Of a DNA stretch of 34,222 nt, positions 14,820 to 22,283 are shown piece by piece. Source of the DNA: CAZUQP01 sp964622455 (GTDB taxonomy: Bacteria > Pseudomonadota > Gammaproteobacteria > DSM-16500); assembly GCA_964622455.1 (NCBI GenBank), contig CAZUQP010000028.1:1-34222 (forward strand). Reading direction: 5' to 3'. The translations under genes and the position numbers were made by a program. The notes below the pieces were generated by a model that was not told the DNA's origin, ran no database searches, and saw only the letters and a program-made list of their open reading frames with translations. Numbering within the stretch: the stretch's first letter is position 1; each line of letters starts with the position of its first letter.

Positions 14820-15647
14820 TTAACCACGATCTCTTCCACGTACAATAAACTTATTAGTACGTTTATTTCTTCGAGTTTTGTATCCTTTAGTTGGCACACC
14901 CCAAGGACTTACTGGATGACGGCCACCTGAAGTTTTACCCTCACCACCGCCATGCGGATGATCGACGGGATTCATCGCAACGCCTCTGACAGTTGGACGC
15001 ACACCACGGTGCCTGCTTGCACCAGCCTTTCCTAAAGATCTCAAATTATGTTCTGAATTACTCACTTCACCAATAACAGCACGGCAATCAGACAATATTT
15101 TTCTCATTTCACCCGAACGCAATCTAATCGTCGCATAAATACCATCACGAGCAATCAACTGTACTGAAGCACCTGCGCTACGCGCTAATTGCGCGCCCTT
15201 GCCAGGCTTTAATTCTAAACAATGCAAAGTTGAACCAATCGGTATATTAGTCAGCGGCAAACAATTACCCACTTTGATAGCCGCCTCACTGCCAGAAACG
15301 ATTTCATCGCCCTCTTTAAGGCCGTTTGCTGCAACAACATACCTTCTTTCCCCATCAGCATATAGCGCTAAGGCAATGTATGCACTGCGGTTTGGATCAT
15401 ACTCAAGACGCTCAATACGCGCGGGAACACTGTCCTTATCACGCTTAAAATCAATAGCACGGTAACGCTGTTTGTGACCGCCGCCAATATGTCTGCAAGT
15501 AATCCTTCCATCGTTATTCCTGCCCCCCGTTTTTTTCTTTTTGGAAACAAGCGGAGCGTAAGGCTGCCCTTTGTACAATTCCTTATTCGTCACTTTGACT
15601 ACAAAACGCTGTCCGGGCGAGGTCGGTTTAGATTTTTCTAATGCCAT
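14820..15647 (-). CDS. rplB: 50S ribosomal protein L2
   Basis: L2 is one of the most conserved 50S proteins, needed for subunit joining and close to the peptidyl-transferase centre. The 275 residues include GRITCRHIGGGHKQRYR, the RSAGASVQLIARDG segment and the C-terminal catalytic-neighbour block VDHPHGGGEGKTSGGRHPVSPWG. A GAGG Shine-Dalgarno lies 6 nt before the ATG. It is preceded by a 212-nt spacer with its own promoter, unlike the tight spacing elsewhere in this cluster. Confidence 0.98.
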   Translation of the reverse strand: MALEKSKPTSPGQRFVVKVTNKELYKGQPYAPLVSKKKKTGGRNNDGRITCRHIGGGHKQRYRAIDFKRDKDSVPARIERLEYDPNRSAYIALALYADGERRYVVAANGLKEGDEIVSGSEAAIKVGNCLPLTNIPIGSTLHCLELKPGKGAQLARSAGASVQLIARDGIYATIRLRSGEMRKILSDCRAVIGEVSNSEHNLRSLGKAGASRHRGVRPTVRGVAMNPVDHPHGGGEGKTSGGRHPVSPWGVPTKGYKTRRNKRTNKFIVRGRDRG

Positions 15648-15707
15648 ACAATCCTCAATATCAACTGTAAATACACTATCTTTAAGCCTTACTGAATGTG
15701 AGGCGCT

Positions 15708-15735
15708 ATTATAATGCTAAATAAGCAAATTCCAA
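15708..15735 (-). promoter_or_regulatory. Strong sigma70-type promoter before rplB
   Basis: On the minus strand TTGGAA (15735-15730) and a perfect TATAAT (15713-15708) are separated by 16 nt. The -10 box is followed after one base by GCGCCTC (15706-15700), giving a GC-rich discriminator. Transcription would begin near 15701, about 50 nt before the rplB ATG. It would supply rplB-rpsS-rplV-rpsC and downstream genes independently of the upstream S10/str promoter. Confidence 0.72.
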
Positions 15736-15859
15736 GTATTTTTTTGCGTTTTTTAGCTATAATTTACTGAATTTTTTGGTTTTGTGGTTCTAGAAGCTCA
15801 CCAGGAAAGATCAGGAAAAATTACATCTACCAAGCCATCAAATACTTTTCTACAACGAA

Positions 15860-16156
15860 TTACGGCTGCGCACCTGCAAAATCAATGCGTTCACCCGCCT
15901 GCAGCGTCACATACGCCTTTTTCCATGCCTTACTACGCCCCTGAATATTACCAAAACGCCTGGGCTTGGTTTTGACATTGACAATACGAACAGCGGCCAC
16001 TTTTGTCTTAAAAAGATGCTCAACTGCTTTTTTTACATCAGGCTTAGTTGCAGCATGCGCAACTTCAAAGACATATTCACCGCGGGAAGCTGCTAAAGTG
16101 GCCTTTTCTGACAGGTGCGGCGCAAGAACTAATTGTAAAATACGTTCCTGTTTCAT
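15860..16156 (-). CDS. rplW: 50S ribosomal protein L23
   Basis: L23 sits at the tunnel exit and is the docking site for trigger factor and SRP. The 98 residues show the family features VLAPHLSEKATLA near the start, VKKAVEHLFKTKVAAVRIVNVKTKPRR in the middle and KKAYVTLQAGERIDF at the end. It overlaps the rplD stop by 4 nt. The unusually long gap to rplB follows it. Confidence 0.96.
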   Translation of the reverse strand: MKQERILQLVLAPHLSEKATLAASRGEYVFEVAHAATKPDVKKAVEHLFKTKVAAVRIVNVKTKPRRFGNIQGRSKAWKKAYVTLQAGERIDFAGAQP

Positions 16157-16764
16157 TTTAATAGCTCCTCAATTTGTTTAAGAGCAGCAATAGTCACTAA
16201 CACTTGTTCAGCGTCGATCAAACAAACAGGGTCTATTGCCACAACATCCCGCACTTCTACATGAGGCAAGTTACGGGTTGCTAAGTAAAGATTCTCATCG
16301 ACCGCTTCTGTAATAATTAATACATGATTATTAAGCTTTAATTCATGCAATTTACTCAATAAGTCTTTTGTTTTAGGCGTTGCTGCTTGAAAAGAATCAA
16401 CCACAACCAGGCGCTCTAAACGAATTAACTCCGAGAATATCGCGCGTAATGCGCCGCGATACATTTTTTTATTGACTTTTTGTTCATAGTTACGCGGTTT
16501 AGCAGCAAATATAACGCCCCCTTTCCGCCACAAAGGACTTCTAATAGTCCCCGCTCGAGCACGGCCTGTCCCTTTTTGCCGGAAAGGCTTAGCACCGCCA
16601 CCGCTCACTTCTGAACGGGTTTTTTGAGCCGCGGTACCTGCGCGGGCAGCCGCAAGAAATGCCGTCACTACCTGATGCACTAAAGGTTCGTTAAACTTAC
16701 AATCAAACACCGCATCATGAACTTCCAGCTTCTTTTTAGCTGAACCTGATAAATGTAATTCCAT
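16153..16764 (-). CDS. rplD: 50S ribosomal protein L4
   Basis: L4 is a primary 23S-binding protein whose extended loop reaches the exit tunnel; in E. coli it also represses the S10 operon. The 203-residue sequence has the loop region QKTRSEVSGGGAKPFRQKGTGRARAGTIRSPLWRKGG (residues about 46-82, key residues Lys/Arg/Gly), followed by a helical domain. It overlaps rplC by 1 nt and rplW by 4 nt. The leader that L4 would normally regulate is not visible in this cluster. Confidence 0.97.
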   Translation of the reverse strand: MELHLSGSAKKKLEVHDAVFDCKFNEPLVHQVVTAFLAAARAGTAAQKTRSEVSGGGAKPFRQKGTGRARAGTIRSPLWRKGGVIFAAKPRNYEQKVNKKMYRGALRAIFSELIRLERLVVVDSFQAATPKTKDLLSKLHELKLNNHVLIITEAVDENLYLATRNLPHVEVRDVVAIDPVCLIDAEQVLVTIAALKQIEELLK

Positions 16765-17420
16765 TAGTTAGCCCCCTTTTGCGGCCCTGCCTTTACTGCT
16801 GGACAAATAATCACATTGGAACCTGGAGCACCAGGCACAGCACCTTTAATTAATATCAAATTGCGTTCTACATCTAAGCGAACAATCGACTGCAACTGGA
16901 TTGTACGTTGCTTATCCCCCAAATGGCCGGACATTTTTTTGCCCTTAAACACTTTCCCTGGAGATTGCCGTTGCCCGATAGAACCTGGCGCTCGATGCGA
17001 CAAAGAGTTACCGTGTGTCGCATCTTGACCGGCAAAATGATGCCGTTTAATAGTACCAGCAAAACCTTTACCTTTAGTCACACCCGTAACATCAACCAAC
17101 TGCCCAACCGTAAATAAATCCACTTTTAATTCTGCACCAACCAGAAAAGCATCATGGCCTTCTTGAAGGGAAAATTCCCACAAACCCCGGCCCGGCTCAA
17201 CCTGCGCTTTTGCATAGTGGCCAGCAAGAGGCTTTGTCACTCTTGAACGTTTACGCGCACCTGTGGTGACTTGAATCGCACGATATCCATCATTCTCGAC
17301 TGTTTTAACTTGCGTGACTCGGTTAGGCAATACCTCAATGACTGTCACAGGAACAGATTCGCCCTCTTCAGTAAATACACGAGTCATACCGCATTTTCGT
17401 CCAACTAAACCTACACTCAT
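16764..17420 (-). CDS. rplC: 50S ribosomal protein L3
   Basis: L3 is an assembly-initiator 50S protein that reaches toward the peptidyl-transferase centre. The 218 residues begin MSVGLVGRKCGMTRVFTEEG and include VTGVTKGKGFAGTIKRHHF and GSIGQRQSPGKVFKGKKMSGH. The Gln in GSIGQ is the family methylation site. It lies 52 nt after rpsJ. Confidence 0.98.
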   Translation of the reverse strand: MSVGLVGRKCGMTRVFTEEGESVPVTVIEVLPNRVTQVKTVENDGYRAIQVTTGARKRSRVTKPLAGHYAKAQVEPGRGLWEFSLQEGHDAFLVGAELKVDLFTVGQLVDVTGVTKGKGFAGTIKRHHFAGQDATHGNSLSHRAPGSIGQRQSPGKVFKGKKMSGHLGDKQRTIQLQSIVRLDVERNLILIKGAVPGAPGSNVIICPAVKAGPQKGAN

Positions 17421-17437
17421 TGTCTTAGCCCCAAAAC

Positions 17438-17453
17438 TAGCTTGATAAAGCTA
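17438..17453 (-). other. Hairpin in the rpsJ-rplC spacer
   Basis: TAGCTT and AAGCTA form a perfect 6-bp stem around a 4-nt loop, followed on the minus strand by GTTTTGGGG. The downstream T-run is too short for a confident terminator. It is the only clear structure in the 52-nt rpsJ-rplC spacer and could attenuate or mark processing; this is inference. Confidence 0.35.
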
Positions 17454-17472
17454 TTAATATCATTTTTTTAGA

Positions 17473-17805
17473 TCAGTCCCCTGCATCCACGCTGATTTGA
17501 ACATCAACGCCGGCTGCTAAATCCAACTTCATCAGTGCATCAATTGTTTTATCTGTGGGTTGATTAATATCAACAACACGTTTATGCGTACGGATTTCGT
17601 ATTGATCACGCGCATCTTTGTCGACGTGCGGGGAAATAAGGACTGTATATCGTTCAATTTGAGTCGGCAAAGGGATAGGGCCTCTCACTTGAGCACCCGT
17701 CCGTTTTGCCGTTTCAACTATTTCCCGTGTAGAGCGATCAATCAAACGATGATCAAACGCTTTTAAACGGATTCGTATTCTTTGACTTTTTCTTCCAGTG
17801 GCCAT
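17473..17805 (-). CDS. rpsJ: 30S ribosomal protein S10
   Basis: S10 is a 30S head protein and, with NusB, part of antitermination complexes. The core RIRIRLKAFDHRLIDRSTREIVETA and GPIPLPTQIERYTVLISPHVDKDARDQYEIRTHKR is unmistakable. At 110 residues it has a few extra N-terminal residues (MATGRKSQ) and a slightly longer C-terminus than E. coli (103). It starts only 4 nt after the tuf stop, so its Shine-Dalgarno lies in the end of tuf and no S10-operon leader exists. Confidence 0.97.
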   Translation of the reverse strand: MATGRKSQRIRIRLKAFDHRLIDRSTREIVETAKRTGAQVRGPIPLPTQIERYTVLISPHVDKDARDQYEIRTHKRVVDINQPTDKTIDALMKLDLAAGVDVQISVDAGD

Positions 17806-17809
17806 AGGA

Positions 17810-19000
17810 TCACTCTAATACTTTAGTAACAACGCCAGCACCTACAGTACGGCCGCCTTCACGAATTGCAAATCGTAAACCTTCTTCCATCGCAATCGGT
17901 GCTATTAACTGTACTACCATTTTGATATTGTCGCCCGGCATTACCATCTCAACTCCTTCCGGTAACTGCACCTCTCCCGTCACATCCGTCGTCCTAAAAT
18001 AAAATTGCGGACGATACCCTTTGAAAAACGGTGTGTGTCTTCCGCCTTCTTCTTTCGACAAAATATACACTTCCGATTCAAATTTCGTGTGCGGTGTAAT
18101 CGAACCTACATGCGCCAATACCTGACCTCTTTCTACTTCTTCACGCTTCGTCCCTCTTAACAATACCCCTACGTTGTCCCCCGCTCGTCCTTCATCTAAT
18201 AACTTGCGGAACATTTCAACGCCTGTACAAATCGTCTTAATCGTCGGCTTTAATCCAACAATTTCTATCTCTTCCCCAACTTTGATGATCCCTCTTTCTA
18301 CTCGGCCCGTCACAACCGTCCCTCGGCCTGAAATCGAGAATACATCTTCAATCGGTAACAAAAATGGTTTATCTATTTGTCTTTCAGGCTGTGGAAAATA
18401 CTCATCCATCGCCTGCACTAACTTATGGACCGCTGGAACTCCTATATCACTTCCATCTCCTTCCAGCGCCTTCAATGCCGATCCAATCACGATCGGTGTC
18501 TTATCTCCAGGAAATTCATAGCTCGTCAATAAATCTCTTACTTCCATTTCAACCAGCTCTAACAATTCTTTGTCATCTACCATGTCCGCTTTATTCAAAA
18601 ACACTACAATATACGGAACGCCTACCTGACGCGCTAACAAAATATGTTCTCTCGTTTGCGGCATCGGGCCATCCGCTGCTGATACCACCAGTATCGCTCC
18701 ATCCATTTGCGCTGCACCCGTAATCATGTTCTTCACATAATCCGCATGTCCCGGGCAATCCACGTGCGCATAATGCCTCTTATCTGATTCATATTCCACG
18801 TGCGCTGTCGCAATCGTAATCCCTCGTGCTTTCTCTTCCGGCGCTTTGTCAATTTGGTCGTAAGCTAACGCTTCCCCTCCAAACTTGTCCGCCATACATT
18901 TCGTCAGTGCCGCTGTCAACGTCGTCTTCCCATGGTCTACGTGGCCTATCGTGCCTACGTTTAAATGGGGCTTCTTACGTTCAAATACTGCCTTTGCCAT
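17810..19000 (-). CDS. tuf: Translation elongation factor EF-Tu
   Basis: EF-Tu delivers aminoacyl-tRNA to the ribosome as a GTP complex. The 396-residue protein has GHVDHGKT (19-26), the RGITIATAHVEYE switch, DCPGHADYVKNMI, NKADMVDDKELLELVEME and GSALKALEGD in the G domain. Domains 2 and 3 follow, with GRGTVVTGRVERG and EEGGRHTPFFKGYRPQFYFRTTDVTG. Codon choice is odd for such an abundant protein: my count gives GGA+GGG for 23 of 40 Gly, ACG for most Thr and about nine AGA/AGG. Neighbours favour GGT/GGC. Its last 63 sense bases are repeated exactly in the second tuf at the right edge. It uses TGA as stop. Confidence 0.98.
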   Translation of the reverse strand: MAKAVFERKKPHLNVGTIGHVDHGKTTLTAALTKCMADKFGGEALAYDQIDKAPEEKARGITIATAHVEYESDKRHYAHVDCPGHADYVKNMITGAAQMDGAILVVSAADGPMPQTREHILLARQVGVPYIVVFLNKADMVDDKELLELVEMEVRDLLTSYEFPGDKTPIVIGSALKALEGDGSDIGVPAVHKLVQAMDEYFPQPERQIDKPFLLPIEDVFSISGRGTVVTGRVERGIIKVGEEIEIVGLKPTIKTICTGVEMFRKLLDEGRAGDNVGVLLRGTKREEVERGQVLAHVGSITPHTKFESEVYILSKEEGGRHTPFFKGYRPQFYFRTTDVTGEVQLPEGVEMVMPGDNIKMVVQLIAPIAMEEGLRFAIREGGRTVGAGVVTKVLE

Positions 19001-19037
19001 GTCTTTCCCCTTACCTTAAATTATTACACCTATTCAA

Positions 19038-21140
19038 TTACGCAGTGCTTTTAGTAATGACTTGTTCCGCAATACTCACGGGAGCTTCGTTATATTTTGA
19101 AAACTCCATCGTGTAAGTCGCCCGCCCTTGCGTCATAGAACGAAGATCGGTCGCATAACCAAACATTTCTCCCAATGGAACTTCTGCACGAATCAATCTG
19201 CCTGCCGGAGAATCATCCATCCCCTGAACAAGCCCGCGACGTCTGTTCAAATCGCCCATTATATCACCCATATAATCTTCTGGGGTGACCACTTCAACTT
19301 TCATGATGGGCTCAAGCAACACAGGGCGTGCTTTTTTTGCGCCCTCTTTAAATGCCATAGAGCCCGCAATCTTAAAGGACATTTCATTAGAATCAACATC
19401 ATGATATGACCCATCAAACAATGTCACCTGCACATCCACCACCGGGAAGCCAGCAATGACGCCGTTTTCCATTTGTTCCTGAATACCCTTATCAACTGGA
19501 CCAATGAATTCCTTAGGAATAGCGCCACCCACAATATCATTCACAAATTCATAACCCGCACCCGGTTTGCGCGGCTCGATACGAATCCACACATGCCCGT
19601 ATTGGCCTTTTCCACCAGACTGCTTAACATATTTGCCTTCTTGCTCAACTGTATTACGAATGGTTTCACGATAAGCTACTTGAGGTTTACCAACATTCGC
19701 CTCCACATTAAATTCACGCTTCATACGGTCAACAATAATTTCAAGGTGCAATTCCCCCATCCCTGAAATAATGGTCTGGCCTGATTCTTCATCAGTATGC
19801 ACACGAAACGAAGGATCTTCTTGGGCAAGCTTACCTAACGCGATACCCATTTTTTCTTGATCAGCCTTGGTTTTTGGTTCAACAGCGACAGAAATAACCG
19901 GCTCTGGGAATATCATTCTTTCAAGCACAATCACTTTATCAAGCGCACATAAGGTATCACCCGTTGTGACTTTCTTCAAACCAACCGCTGCCGCAATATC
20001 ACCTGCTTGCACTTCTTTAATTTCACTTCGTGTATTGGCATGCATTTGCAATAAACGGCCAATACGCTCTTCTTTATCTTTAATCGGATTAAAAACTGTA
20101 TCGCCTGATTTCAGCACACCCGAATAAACTCGAAAATAAGTCAACGTGCCTACATAAGGATCAGTTGCAATTTTAAATGCGAGCGCCGCAAATGGCTCTT
20201 CATCTGTCGGATGTCTTTCTGCTGGCGTTTCATCCGCATTATCTAAATGCCCCTTGACCGCGGGAACATCGGAAGGCGCTGGAAGATATTCAACCACCGC
20301 ATCAAGCATCGCTTGAACACCTTTGTTCTTAAAAGCGGAACCGCAGAGCATAGGCACAATTTCATTTCGAATAGTCCTGATACGCAGACCTTTCTTAATT
20401 TCCTCTACCGATAAATCATCCTGCTCAAGGTACTTATTCATTAACTCTTCTGAGGCTTCCGCCGCTGCTTCCACCATTTGTCCGCGGTATTTTTTGCATT
20501 CTTCAAGCATCTCGGGTTTGATATCACGCGCCTCATATTTCATGCCTTGAGTCGTATCATCCCAATAAATCGCTTTCATGCGAACCAAATCAACTACCCC
20601 TTCAAAATGCTCTTCCGCACCAATCGGCAATTGAATAGGAATAGGGTTGGCACCCAAACGCGTACGTATTTGATTGACTACACGTAAAAAATTAGCGCCC
20701 GCTCTATCCATTTTATTCACAAAACCTAATCGGGGCACGCCGTAACGATTCGCCTGACGCCATACCGTTTCAGATTGCGGCTCGACCCCACCCACCGCGC
20801 AAAATACTGCACATGCACCATCTAAAACGCGTAAAGAACGCTCCACTTCAATGGTAAAATCGACGTGGCCCGGTGTATCAATAATATTAATGCGATGCTG
20901 CGGGAATTGCTTATCCATTCCATACCAAAAGCAAGTCGTCGCTGCCGAAGTAATTGTGATGCCGCGCTCTTGCTCTTGCTCCATCCAGTCCATAATAGCA
21001 GCGCCTTCATGAACCTCGCCGATCTTATGAGAAACACCTGTATAGAATAGAACTCGCTCAGTCGTCGTTGTTTTTCCCGCATCAATGTGCGCCATGATGC
21101 CTATATTTCGATAATGATCAATGGGTGTTGCTCGTGCCAC
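19038..21140 (-). CDS. fusA: Translation elongation factor EF-G
   Basis: EF-G catalyses GTP-driven translocation and, with RRF, ribosome recycling. The 700-residue sequence contains G1 AHIDAGKTTTTERVLFYTG, the switch ERGITITSAAT, G3 DTPGHVDFTIEVERSLRVLDG, G4 NKMDRAG and the domain IV/V blocks GKGQYGHVWIRIEP and PEDYMGDIMGDLNRRRG. The start is GTG (21138-21140), with AGAGG 9 nt upstream. It lies between rpsG (16 nt) and tuf (37 nt), the usual str order. Confidence 0.98.
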   Translation of the reverse strand: MARATPIDHYRNIGIMAHIDAGKTTTTERVLFYTGVSHKIGEVHEGAAIMDWMEQEQERGITITSAATTCFWYGMDKQFPQHRINIIDTPGHVDFTIEVERSLRVLDGACAVFCAVGGVEPQSETVWRQANRYGVPRLGFVNKMDRAGANFLRVVNQIRTRLGANPIPIQLPIGAEEHFEGVVDLVRMKAIYWDDTTQGMKYEARDIKPEMLEECKKYRGQMVEAAAEASEELMNKYLEQDDLSVEEIKKGLRIRTIRNEIVPMLCGSAFKNKGVQAMLDAVVEYLPAPSDVPAVKGHLDNADETPAERHPTDEEPFAALAFKIATDPYVGTLTYFRVYSGVLKSGDTVFNPIKDKEERIGRLLQMHANTRSEIKEVQAGDIAAAVGLKKVTTGDTLCALDKVIVLERMIFPEPVISVAVEPKTKADQEKMGIALGKLAQEDPSFRVHTDEESGQTIISGMGELHLEIIVDRMKREFNVEANVGKPQVAYRETIRNTVEQEGKYVKQSGGKGQYGHVWIRIEPRKPGAGYEFVNDIVGGAIPKEFIGPVDKGIQEQMENGVIAGFPVVDVQVTLFDGSYHDVDSNEMSFKIAGSMAFKEGAKKARPVLLEPIMKVEVVTPEDYMGDIMGDLNRRRGLVQGMDDSPAGRLIRAEVPLGEMFGYATDLRSMTQGRATYTMEFSKYNEAPVSIAEQVITKSTA

Positions 21141-21156
21141 AGTGTTATACCTCTAT

Positions 21157-21711
21157 TTACCAACGATAATGAGCAAAAGCTTGGTTTGCTTTAGCCATTC
21201 TATGCATATCATCACGGATTTTAACGGAAGTACCGCGGCCTTCGTACGCATCTAACATTTCTGCAGCCAAACGTAAAATCATGGTTTTTTCACCGCGATC
21301 TTTAGCCGCCTTTACAATCCAACGCATCGCCAAAGCAAGGCCTCGGTGAGTATCTACTTCAACAGGCACCTGATAAGTCGCGCCCCCCACCCGGCGAGAT
21401 TTCACTTCAACGGTTGGGCGAATATTATTTAATGCTTTATCTAAAATTTCTAATGCTTCTTTATTAAAACCACCTTGTGCTTTACCGCCTGAACCAGCAG
21501 CGCCCTCTGTTTCATCTTTCTTGCCTTGAGCACCGCTCTTACTTTTCTTTAAACGCTTCGACACTTCATCAAGCGCGGTATAAACAATACGTTCCGCAAT
21601 AGAACGCTTACCCGCTCTCATCACCACATTAATAAATCGGGCTAATTTCTCGCTACCATAAAGCGGATCAGGTAGTGTGTCTCTTTTAATCGCAGCTTTT
21701 CTTCTTGGCAT
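21157..21711 (-). CDS. rpsG: 30S ribosomal protein S7 with internal insertion
   Basis: S7 is the primary assembly protein of the 30S head and lines the E site; in E. coli it represses the str operon. The sequence starts MPRRKAAIKRDTLPDP and ends RMAKANQAFAHYRW, with VEVKSRRVGGATYQVPVEV in the middle, all canonical. Against the common 156-residue form it is 184 residues. The surplus of about 28 is a Lys/Gly/Ser/Ala-rich stretch at about residues 55-82, between the helix ending in SKRL and the helix beginning NKEALEIL. The frame is kept and both flanks align, so the gene looks functional. Confidence 0.97.
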   Translation of the reverse strand: MPRRKAAIKRDTLPDPLYGSEKLARFINVVMRAGKRSIAERIVYTALDEVSKRLKKSKSGAQGKKDETEGAAGSGGKAQGGFNKEALEILDKALNNIRPTVEVKSRRVGGATYQVPVEVDTHRGLALAMRWIVKAAKDRGEKTMILRLAAEMLDAYEGRGTSVKIRDDMHRMAKANQAFAHYRW

Positions 21712-21741
21712 TGCCTCATTCCCATCAATATTGAATTGATA

Positions 21742-22116
21742 CTATTCTTTCGGTTTTTTCGCACCGTACTTAGAGCGGCCTCTACGTCGTTTCACAACAC
21801 CCGCCGTATCAAGACTGCCGCGCACAATGTGATAACGCACACCTGGTAAGTCTTTTACACGACCGCCTCGAATCAACACAACAGAGTGCTCTTGTAAGTT
21901 GTGGCCTTCACCGCCAATATAAGCAGTGACTTCCATTCCGTTAGTTAAACGAACACGCGCCACTTTACGCAAAGCAGAGTTTGGCTTCTTGGGTGTCGTT
22001 GTATAAACACGAACACACACGCCGCGTTTTTGCGGACACATACCCAAGTGGGGTACCTTCGATTTTTCAATTTTGGTAGCTCGTGATTTACGCACAAGCT
22101 GATTTACTGTTGGCAT
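21742..22116 (-). CDS. rpsL: 30S ribosomal protein S12
   Basis: S12 is the decoding-centre protein that sets accuracy and streptomycin response. The 124 residues begin MPTVNQLVRKSRA and contain CPQKRGVCVRVYTTTPKKPNSALRK and GEGHNLQEHSVVLIRGGRVKDLPGVRYHIVRG. The Lys residues in TPKKPNS and the GGRVKDLPG loop, including the Asp modified by methylthiolation in other bacteria, are wild type, so no streptomycin-resistance change is seen. It is the first gene after the str promoter. Confidence 0.98.
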   Translation of the reverse strand: MPTVNQLVRKSRATKIEKSKVPHLGMCPQKRGVCVRVYTTTPKKPNSALRKVARVRLTNGMEVTAYIGGEGHNLQEHSVVLIRGGRVKDLPGVRYHIVRGSLDTAGVVKRRRGRSKYGAKKPKE

Positions 22117-22175
22117 TCCTATAACTCCAGCCTAAATACCTAAAAAATTAGAAATAATGTAATGTAGCGCCATCG

Positions 22176-22193
22176 CTCCTAATTTATTAGGAG
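22176..22193 (-). other. 5' leader hairpin of the rpsL transcript
   Basis: CTCCTAAT and ATTAGGAG are perfect inverted repeats around two bases: an 8-bp stem (at least 7 bp if the loop opens to four bases). It begins only one or two bases after the predicted transcription start near 22195. An outer GCGCC/GGCGC pair (22196-22200 and 22167-22171) would extend it if transcription starts slightly earlier. A hairpin at the very 5' end of an mRNA is known to protect against 5'-dependent decay in other systems. Confidence 0.6.
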
Positions 22194-22201
22194 GAGGCGC
22201 G

Positions 22202-22230
22202 ATTCTAAAAAGGTGCACGCTCTATGTCAA
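22202..22230 (-). promoter_or_regulatory. Strong sigma70 promoter of the str (rpsL-rpsG-fusA-tuf) genes
   Basis: Minus-strand TTGACA (22230-22225, perfect consensus) and TAGAAT (22207-22202) are 17 nt apart, the best promoter match in the window. One base after the -10 box comes GCGCCTC (22200-22194), a GC-rich discriminator of the sort linked to stringent and growth-rate control. The same block occurs at the same distance in the rplB promoter. It lies in the 167-nt rpoC-rpsL spacer and leaves a leader of about 80 nt before the rpsL ATG. Confidence 0.82.
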
Positions 22231-22283
22231 GCCTAGATATCTAAAAGTAAGGATTTTTTTAGCAAAAGCTATTCCAATGACTT

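Noticed and set aside
15784..15975. Plus-strand 63-codon open frame spanning the rplW-rplB spacer
   Set aside because: Most of it is antisense to rplW, with no Shine-Dalgarno; the spacer is better explained by the minus-strand promoter.
22240..22283. Possible terminator after rpoC (TAGC-TTTT-GCTA)
   Set aside because: The stem is only 4 bp and on the minus strand it is followed by A residues, not T residues.
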